Shown here: piece by piece, positions 58,001 to 64,000 of the stretch | How the letters are laid out: each line of letters starts with the position of its first letter | Numbering within the stretch: the first letter of the stretch is position 1 | Assembly (NCBI GenBank): GCA_905178155.1 | Contig: CAJINV010000015.1 | Coordinates: 2,067,730-2,131,729, forward strand | Source: Amoebophrya sp. A120 | Taxonomy: Eukaryota > Sar > Dinophyceae > Syndiniales > Amoebophryaceae | DNA: 64,000 bases | Direction of reading: 5' to 3' | Notes under the pieces: model-generated | What the model was told of the DNA's origin: nothing | Databases searched by the model: none | What the model saw: the letters and a program-made list of their open reading frames with translations, nothing else | Position numbers and translations under genes: made by a program

Positions 58001-59760
58001 GGCCACCTCTCGGCCACCTCTGTCGACCTCTACCCGCGAGTATAGCCGGATTATTAGCGGGGACCCCAAAAGAGGTCAAAAAGAGGGTCTGCGAGAGGTC
58101 TGCGAGAGGGTAAAACACAAAGAAGCGGGCGCGAATCCGCATGGTGCTGCCAATATTTGCCATTGCAGGCCATTCGCGGACTTGTTTTCTTCGGCGCCTT
58201 TCCGCGCCACCCTCTCGCCCACCCTCTCGCGCCACCCTCTCGCGCCACCCTCTCGCGCACCCTCTCGCGCAACCCTCTCGCGCCACCCTCCCGCGCCACC
58301 CTCCCGCGCTACGCCCTCCCGCCGGGCGGCTTCTGTTCGCCCCCGGTGTTCTTTGCGGCTGCTCCCTGCGCAGAGCGCCCACAGGCGCGGGAAGCGCGCA
58401 AGTGGTCCTGCGGGTTGGCGCGGCGCAAACAGGGGGCAGGAATCCAGTATGTTTGGTTGTGCATAGGCCCTTGGCGTTGTGGTCCCATCGGCAAACAGTC
58501 TTGGCCCGGCCCAACAGCCTTGCGCTCCGGCGGCAGCCGGAGCATGGCTGGTTTATACTAGTACGATAGTTTTGCAAAGCATAGCTCCCCTGTTCCGACG
58601 ACGAGGAGGACAGCCGGCGGGCCAGAAAACCTTTGTTCGTTGCTGGTTCAACAACTATATGCTCTGCAAAAGTATCGTACTCGTACTAATTGCAAATATG
58701 CATGACAAATCTTGTTCCCAAAGCAAAACAGCATTACAAATGGCATTTGTCGTGCTGAGCTAATTTGTAATGCAATTTATACTACTACGATACTTTTGCT
58801 ATGCATAAACTATCGGGTCTACTGTCGTGACTGCGAGCGGCGCCGGGATGAATTGATGTGTTTCATCGGCCGCGGTCGTGGTTTCGAGGAAGCTGCTCTT
58901 CTTGCCGTTCTTTTCGCCGGGGTATCAAGTGCAAAAGTGTCTGGGTCTGGAAGATTGCCAGGTTTGTCATGCATATTTTGCATGACCCATGAGGTCTGGC
59001 GTGTAGGACATAGCATGACAGATTCTGCGTTAGTTCTCTCATGCCTATCCTGCATGAGAAACTGCCTCTCGATTAGGTCAAAAGTGGACAGCTTTTGGTA
59101 ATCATGCAACACAGATTTTTACATGATTCAGATCTAGCATGACAAGTTGCTTTGTTCCAGACCCAGACATTTTTGCATTTGATACGGGGAACAAGTGCTC
59201 TTGGATTTGCTTTATGATTTTGCCGGTCAAGGCCTCGCCATTAAGGACCTTCAGGCGGTTATGGGAGTGTCAGGATCGAAATCGTCAGAGTTGAAATAAT
59301 TTGTGATGCAAAAAATGCAACCCACAGAACAATGCCTGTCTTGCATAGTAGGCAAGGGAGGCAGATTGTAAGCCTGTTGAGGGGTAAGAACTGAGCTGTT
59401 AAAGTAGCATGACAGCAGGCGTCTTCCTTATCCAAACAGCATGACAGGCTGGAGTTCACTTCTACCCAAATTTACCATGCGCGGCCACTTGGAAGCTCGG
59501 TTACAACTGGCATCCATTTTATCTTATGCATGGCAAACCGTTTCAACTTTGACAATTTCAATCCTGACACTTCCATAGAGGTGATCTTTGGCCATGTCAA
59601 AAAAATTTCCGTAAATCGTGTCGCCCAACTCTTTGACTTCTTTCGGAGCATCATCATCATCATCATCATCATCACTGGTTGTGGTTCCTTCCAACAATGA
59701 TGATTCATCTCCGGCATCGTATGAATGCTTAAAATATAATTTGCCCCCCCATAAACCATG
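55049..59760 (-). CDS. Ten-exon protein of unknown function (about 509 codons) with C-terminal hydrophobic region
   Basis: Exons: about 59760-59578, 59259-59185, 58922-58808, 58657-58584, 57578-57488, 57124-57061, 56804-56017, 55765-55713, 55444-55375, 55107-55049. All nine introns are introners, and frame is kept at each junction (...DPIVVEPATNKGF..., ...EEQKPPHLKTSRS..., ...SRRRADDVDDLQT..., ...VQAVARSVLGKL...). The start is uncertain: the first exon is open without an ATG back to about 59772. Seen in the protein: an eight-Asp run, an acidic central part, a mildly amphipathic stretch (NWLETVVEKVPFMKSIFHFV), then a hydrophobic region (SICSMVAGAVTKLLV; ALGLPAALRILIYTFL), and a Gly/Ala tail with a stop at 55049-55051. 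No family was recognised. Membrane association is likely. A partial duplicate lies at 52241-52620. Confidence 0.75.
55108..55374. mobile_element. Introner, family 2
   Basis: 267 bp, starts TATCAAGAGTAAAAATGTC. Flanks GGCCT and GGACT. Joins the last two exons of the 55049-59760 gene (...LWVSK + AAQAGGS). Confidence 0.88.
55445..55712. mobile_element. Introner, family 2
   Basis: 268 bp, starts TATCAAATGTAAAAATGTC. Flanks ATCGA and ACCGA. Excision gives ...MGHVAR + WGGSAFH in frame. Confidence 0.9.
55766..56016. mobile_element. Introner, family 2
   Basis: 251 bp, starts TATCAAATGCAAAAATGTC. Perfect flank TGGCC. Excision gives ...LVQAVA + RSVLGKL in frame. Confidence 0.93.
56805..57060. mobile_element. 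Introner, family 2, with an empty-site relative in this window
   Basis: 256 bp, starts TATGGATTGTGAAAGTGTC. Perfect flank CTGCT. The duplicate at 52241-52620 has uninterrupted sequence here with a single CTGCT (52384-52388). Confidence 0.95.
57125..57487. mobile_element. Introner, family 12 (AAAACGnnCCC type), diverged
   Basis: 363 bp. The left end reads CGTCGTGCGTAAAAACGTGC. The right end, inverted, is TATCCTAAGTTAAAACGCCC, then CCCAGAATGG. Perfect flank TGCGG. Excision gives ...EEQKPPH + LKTSRSK in frame. Its inner part is shared with the fragment at 52241-52620. Confidence 0.8.
57579..58583. mobile_element. Composite introner, family 1, 1.0 kb
   Basis: 1,005 bp. Ends TATCCTGTGCAAAAGTATCG and, inverted, TATGCTTTGCAAAACTATCG. 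Perfect flank GCTCC. Between about 57720 and 58550 lies GC-rich DNA full of GAGAGGTCGACAGAGGT-like and CGCGCCACCCTCT-like units in both orientations. Excision gives ...SSSSSEQG + SSAENGL in frame. Confidence 0.9.
58658..58807. mobile_element. Introner, family 1
   Basis: 150 bp, ends TATGCTCTGCAAAAGTATCG and, inverted, TATGCATAGCAAAAGTATCG. Perfect flank AACTA. Excision gives ...TTVDPIV + VEPATNK in frame. Confidence 0.93.
58923..59184. mobile_element. Introner, family 2
   Basis: 262 bp, starts TATCAAGTGCAAAAGTGTC. Perfect flank CGGGG. Excision gives ...IQEHLFPG + EKNGKKS in frame. Confidence 0.93.
59260..59577. mobile_element. Introner, family 3
   Basis: 318 bp, ends TATGGGAGTGTCAGGATCG and, inverted, TATGGAAGTGTCAGGATTG. 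Flanks GCGGT and GAGGT. Joins ...FDMAKDH to LKVLNGEAL in frame. Confidence 0.9.
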
Positions 59761-59927
59761 TTTTATTTTCAAGAAAACGGTTTCTACTCGATCTCGTTTT
59801 ACCTTGAATTTGATCTTGACACACCGAGCATTTCAATAGAATTTCTGGTTGCAAGTTGCATGTTCCGAGCTTTGCAATATGGCAACACCGAGCTTTGCAA
59901 TTGACCACACTTGAGGCTATTTGAGTT

Positions 59928-59995
59928 CAAGTAGCAACCGATTTGCCTTCAAGTAGAAACCGATTTGCCTTCAAGTAGAAACCGATTTACCTTGC
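59928..59995. repeat. About 23-bp tandem repeat, three copies
   Basis: Three copies of an about 23-bp word, TTCAAGTAG(A/C)AACCGATTT(G/A)CC, with decaying relatives to about 60025. Confidence 0.8.
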
Positions 59996-60040
59996 AGAAA
60001 AACCGAATTACCTTCCAGAAAGCCGAGACTCGCCTTCAAG

Positions 60041-60102
60041 AAAACCACAACTTATTCGCGCAGTCAGCTTCACCGGGCTAACTGCGCGAATAGTTGTGGT
60101 TT
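60041..60102. repeat. Inverted repeat, possible hairpin
   Basis: Arms ACCACAACTTATTCGCGCAG and CTGCGCGAATAGTTGTGGT (one base bulged) around a 16-nt loop. A third partial copy (ACCACAACTATTCGCG) lies at 60111-60126. Confidence 0.8.
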
Positions 60103-61294
60103 ATTACAGAACCACAACTATTCGCGAACATCCACTATTGGCCATGAACAACGACATACAATAACGGCGCATGCGACCGCGGATCGATCTGCGGCACTAC
60201 TGTTGGAGAACAACATTATTCCATTTGTTTCCTCCTCCCTTCTACGTGTTCAATGTCAGCTGCTTCAACTTTGGTTCGAAAAAGTTTTTCGTAGTGCATG
60301 CTGCCGACCACGAGAAAAACAAATGTTCAGTGATGATGCTAAGTTCGCCTAACTTTCACATCATGTTTTTATCATGCGTCAATCTGAAATGCAGAGAGAC
60401 ACATGATCAACCGAAGGTGCATAACGTCCAACCTTTCTATATGTTCCTCCGCGGAGATGGAGTTCATCGTAGATGTGCAATGGACATGGAGTTCATCGTG
60501 TCTAGGAAACAATAGAAAGGTAAACCGATGGAGATGGTTTGGGACGGAGAGAAAAGAATGTTCCATACAAACACTGGCAGCGCCCAGCATACCAGTGTGA
60601 AGAGATAATATCATGATGCCCCTAAGTGCGGGGCGGACAGGTGAGTTGGGAAGCCTCTTCCCTTACAAAGAAAAATTATTTTTTTTCAAATACGAGCTCG
60701 AAGTAGCAGTAAAAAATCAAGTAGCTACGAGAGTACGGATGTACTTTCGTAACTACCTGATACAAACAGAGATGGACGAATAGATACGTCACAAATTAAG
60801 ACCTTGCATTTTCATAATGTAAAAATAAAATTATTTGTGTGGGAGGTGGGGCACAGATGTTGTCAAGATCGCACACCTCCCGAAAAGCAGCTGTAGGCGA
60901 TGGTGATGGTGTTACATCACTCATCTATCAATTTCTATAGAAATATTTTAATTTCTAAATTCAAATTTTTTGTGAAGTCGACAGTAAAAAGCCCAGTCTC
61001 CAACACCCTGGAGATCTGGGTAAAATTGAAAGTGTTGACAACGAAAGTGATCCGCGAAGGATCACTTCCGACGTCAAATAAAACGATGTTTTTTTTCTAA
61101 AACAAAAAATTAAAACTCTAATTTTGTAGTGCGAAACGACATCTGTGATTCCAAATTCCACTGATTGCACGGGAGCGCTATCAGTCGGAAAAATACCTCA
61201 CAGTACAACCATAGAGCCCATGCTAGTTGATCAAGATCAAATATATGCAAGGACTGCGACAGCTATCGAAGAAAGATTTTTTTTCAAATCACAT

Positions 61295-62005
61295 CTACTC
61301 CTCGTTCTCCTCGACCATCCAGAACTCATCCAAGGTGTTGCACCGGCTGCGCTTCGCGGGTTCCTCCACGACCTCAAAATCCTCCGTGGCAGCGCGCGGA
61401 CGCAACGCTCCCGTGCGGGAGACCAACGGGTTGTTCACGAAGTCGACCACCGGGGGGACGTACGACGACGAAGCGGAGCTGCTGCTGCTCGCAGCGCGGG
61501 TAGAACCCGCCTTACCCTTCTTCTTGTCATTCGCGTCTTCGGCCTCGGAGGAGGTGAGCAGGTTCTTCTCCGGGTACATGGAGGTGAACGGGTTCTGTCC
61601 GATGTACTCGTCCATCGCGTTGATACCTTCGGCCACGGCCTTGCCGGCTTTGGCGGTAACCTTCTTCTCCTTCTTGGTCGGGTCTTCCTTGATCTCGGTC
61701 GGAAACCAGGTGGTGAAGGTGACGCCGCGGATCGTGAACGACTCCTTCGAGAAGCGGATCTGCTGGGCCGACTTGTTCGGCTTGAAGTCCATGGCGATCT
61801 CACGGGCAAACGCCGTCGCGTACTTGTGGGCCATCGGGGAGGTTTTCGAACGAAATTCGATCGCCACCGGAATCTTGATCGGAATCACCAACATTTTTTT
61901 CAAAACAGTGGCTTCCGCGATCCACGGCTCCCCGGACTTGAGGCTGGCGGCCGGAATGGAGGTGTTGTAGTAGTCGCGGTTCAAGTCCAAGCAGTCCGCC
62001 GGCAT
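61295..62005 (-). CDS. Lysine- and serine-rich protein of unknown function, introner-free
   Basis: A single open frame of 236 codons, starting MPADCLDLNRDYYNTSIPAA at 62005 and ending MVEENEE-stop at 61295. The ATG follows CCACAG directly, so this could also be a spliced acceptor (cis or a trans-spliced leader site). The N-terminal 115 residues look folded (VLKKMLVIPIKIPVAIEF, FTIRGVTFTTWFPTEI). A Lys-rich part and a Ser-rich low-complexity part follow. Codon use is more GC-ending than in the introner-laden genes, as expected of a strongly expressed gene. No family was recognised. Same strand and style as the neighbour 62357-64000, about 350 bp away. Confidence 0.72.
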   Translation of the reverse strand: MPADCLDLNRDYYNTSIPAASLKSGEPWIAEATVLKKMLVIPIKIPVAIEFRSKTSPMAHKYATAFAREIAMDFKPNKSAQQIRFSKESFTIRGVTFTTWFPTEIKEDPTKKEKKVTAKAGKAVAEGINAMDEYIGQNPFTSMYPEKNLLTSSEAEDANDKKKGKAGSTRAASSSSSASSSYVPPVVDFVNNPLVSRTGALRPRAATEDFEVVEEPAKRSRCNTLDEFWMVEENEE

Positions 62006-62356
62006 CTGTGGTTTTTAGTTTGTATGTGTGTGAAAATGATCGAAAAGAAGCCCTTGAAATGATAGTAGATAGATGTAGTTTCTTGCTGTTGTTTGGGGTA
62101 GCGACTTAGACTCAGCACCACGACACAACAGGCGAAGGGCGAAATAGTGGTAGTGCGAAGCGGTCCCATATAAACTGTTTCACTGGCATTTAAAATAGAG
62201 TCTGAGCCAAGATTGTCTTTAGTCAGTGCGAGCACAGCTTCGCAGCCGTAACGCACTGACTCTGAAAAGCGGGCCGCATCATGGTAACGCTATAAAGCAA
62301 CACTCTTTTGTGCATGAACAAGCTGCACTTCGCCCTGAAAGTGCTGTGTAAGAAAA
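62006..62356. other. Intergenic spacer between two introner-free genes
   Basis: About 350 bp between the stop of one minus-strand gene and the start of the next. A pyrimidine-rich tract ending CCACAG precedes the next ATG on the minus strand. Near 62293 the minus strand has a TTTATAGC word. No other feature seen. Confidence 0.5.
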
Positions 62357-64000
62357 CTATTGTGCCTTGAATTCGTGGAAGAGAGGCGGAAGACCCCATC
62401 TTCGGATTTCGACTGGCATCCACCTTACGAACAACCATTCACGAAATTCTGGCGGAGCAAGATCAAGACTCCAAACAAATTCAGGATGTACGTCCAGCTG
62501 GGTGATCTTCTGGAACAGGACCAAGGCGAACCAGCGGTCACTCTCCGCACCCTTCAACGCGTCCTGCAGGACCTTGAGGCTGTCGTTGTAGCGGTCTTCG
62601 ATCTTCGTCATCGCCTTGACATGGTTCTCCTTCATCTCGACGATCTGGCGGTTGGCCTCCGCGGTCTCATTGATGCTGATCTGTAGTGTAATTTTGCGGA
62701 CTGCAATTGATCTGGAACATGAGTTTGAACTTGAAAAAAAATGCTGGCATTGATGCATAATAGTAATGCAGTGCTGCAATACGAACTCATGCGCATGGTG
62801 CTAAAATATATGAGTGCATAAAAATTTGCTACTGCGTGGTACTAAAGTATCTGACTGCATGGCACCAAAGTATATGACTGCAGTGTCGATGTTGAAGTTG
62901 TAGTTGACCTTTAAACTGAAGGTGTAGATGGTGTTGATATGTAGCAATAATACCTTGGCTTTCTTGCGCTCCTTCGCGGCCGCCTCGATGGACTTCGACA
63001 GCGCGCGTCCTTCCTCCTTCTGCTGGCGATTCAGGGCGGCTTTTTCTTCCTTGTAGCGGGTGGTGAGTTCTTTCATCGAGTCCTTCAAAGCTTTGATTTC
63101 CGGGCTGCTGGTCTTCCCTTTGATCTGGGCGCACTGACCGTCGAGCTTTCCGATCTTCGGATCCTTCTTATCCACATCAGTCTTCACCTGGGTTCCCTCG
63201 CCGAACGCCGGCAAAGAGGTATCAAACACGTCGGCAAACCGCACCACAATAGTCCCCGGCATCTCCCCGCAGATGAAGACGATGGTGAACTTGAACTGGC
63301 TCTCCAACTCTTTCAACACCGCGTTCTCTTCCTTCAGCTCCTTGCTGCGGGCACCGAAGCTCCAGTCGACGTTGCAGATCAAAAACGCTTCAGCGGGGGT
63401 CTTGGCGCACACGTAGTCACCGACCTTGGCGCCCTTGGTCTGTGATATACGTTTACGTTTAGATTGCAGCGCCAGTTGTCGTTGATACTAAAACGACAGC
63501 TACATCAACAGCAACATCATCGTCAACATCTTCAAGCGGAATGGCGGGCGACATTCGTTTCACTCTTGGACGCGCACGCGCGATCATCTTTATCTTTGAG
63601 TTTGACTGTGACGTCGACATTGATAAAGATGATAGTGCGAAACCGAAAACGAATTACATGATCTATGGCCGTGTCGCCTTTCGCTTCCGCTTGAAGTTGA
63701 AGCATTGCCCCATTGTTATTGTAAAAAAGAAATGTAGATAATGATAAAGATAATGATAAAGATATACCTCCCAGGTGACAGCACCGCGTTCGATCATCAT
63801 GTCTTCGCCATCATCGGAGGAGCTCGACTCCGGGTCGTCCTGGGCCGCGGGCGCCTTGATCGCCAGCTGGGTCTTTTTCTTCTTTTCATCCTTTTCCTTA
63901 TCTTCCTTCTTCTTCTTCGCAGGCTTAGAGGCGTTGCGGATCACTTCGCTGATGAGGTAGGCCAAAAATCTGTTCTTGTCCGAATCCGCAGGCTCCGAGC
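62357..64000 (-). CDS. Coiled-coil, lysine-rich protein, introner-free, 5' end beyond window
   Basis: Three exons, 64000-63768 (open at the right edge), 63440-62954 and 62680-62357, are joined by two GT-AG introns (63441-63767 and 62681-62953; donors GAG|GTATAT and AAG|GTATTA, acceptors CACAG|AC and TACAG|AT). Exon 1 has a Lys/Glu-rich run followed by an acidic Ser/Asp segment (PESSSSDDGEDMM). Exon 2 begins with a folded-looking part (DYVCAKTPAEAFLICNVDWS; GEMPGTIVVRFADVFD). It ends in a heptad-like Glu/Lys/Leu stretch (ALKDSMKELTTRYKEEKAAL) that continues into exon 3. The C-terminus is Trp/Pro-rich (LDLAPPEFREWLFVRWMPVE). No family was recognised. It contrasts with its neighbours in having only canonical introns. 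Confidence 0.78.

Larger units (their letters stand above)
59761..61294. other. Gap between genes, no gene supported
   Basis: Holds short tandem words (59928-59995) and an inverted repeat (60041-60102). AT-rich blocks near 60670-61120 include T-runs. Small open frames on both strands have no recognisable features. No introner ends were seen. Confidence 0.5.

Noticed and set aside
61295-62062. Plus-strand frames opposite the 236-codon minus gene
   Set aside because: Both strands are open, but the minus frame has a good start, a folded-type composition and an acidic C-terminus. The plus frames are Arg/Gly/Val-rich shadows.

Overview
This window looks like nuclear DNA of a eukaryotic protist, most likely an alveolate close to the parasitic dinoflagellate Amoebophrya (Syndiniales). 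That assignment is inference. It rests on one dominant signal. Almost every gene is cut by short elements that have terminal inverted repeats (ends of the form TAT...ATA), are flanked by a 5-bp direct repeat, and must be removed as introns to restore the reading frame. Introner elements with these properties have been reported from Amoebophrya. I count about 60 here, in about a dozen terminal-repeat families, against eight well-placed ordinary GT-AG introns. All convincing genes lie on the minus strand.

Layout, left to right: a partial repeat-rich gene (1-1795); two related membrane-protein genes with EF-hand-like segments (2729-5523 and 6290-9585); a satellite region (11697-13470) built of hairpin-forming 41-bp and palindromic 40-bp units; VPS4, the only confidently recognised gene (13572-16286); one giant gene of about 23 exons and roughly 3,470 codons (17401-33960) with a signal peptide, cysteine-rich segments and a C-terminal alpha/beta-hydrolase-like region; a probable organelle-targeted protein (35127-36468); a non-coding GC-rich stretch (36870-37900); two multi-exon genes that may be one (38338-44586 and 44719-50404); a scrambled region with gene fragments (50860-55048); a 10-exon gene of about 509 codons (55049-59760); and two introner-free genes with clean start, stop and splice signals (61295-62005 and 62357-64000, partial).

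The main result concerns introner biology. VPS4 is conserved enough to act as a ruler: removing each of its two elements plus one copy of the direct repeat restores the known protein exactly, and no choice of cut site gives GT-AG, GC-AG or AT-AC. The same rule keeps frame at nearly every junction in five other genes. Five elements are composite: they carry about 230 bp to 1.9 kb of unrelated, mostly GC-rich DNA and still lie at exon junctions. A duplicated fragment at 52241-52620 has an empty site matching the filled site at 56805-57060, with the 5-bp target present once.

The predicted proteins are mostly secreted or membrane proteins with Ala/Glu/Ser/Thr-rich linkers and, in the giant gene, many cysteines. 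VPS4 (ESCRT membrane remodelling) is the one housekeeping function. No tRNA, rRNA, CRISPR array or bacterial-style operon was found.
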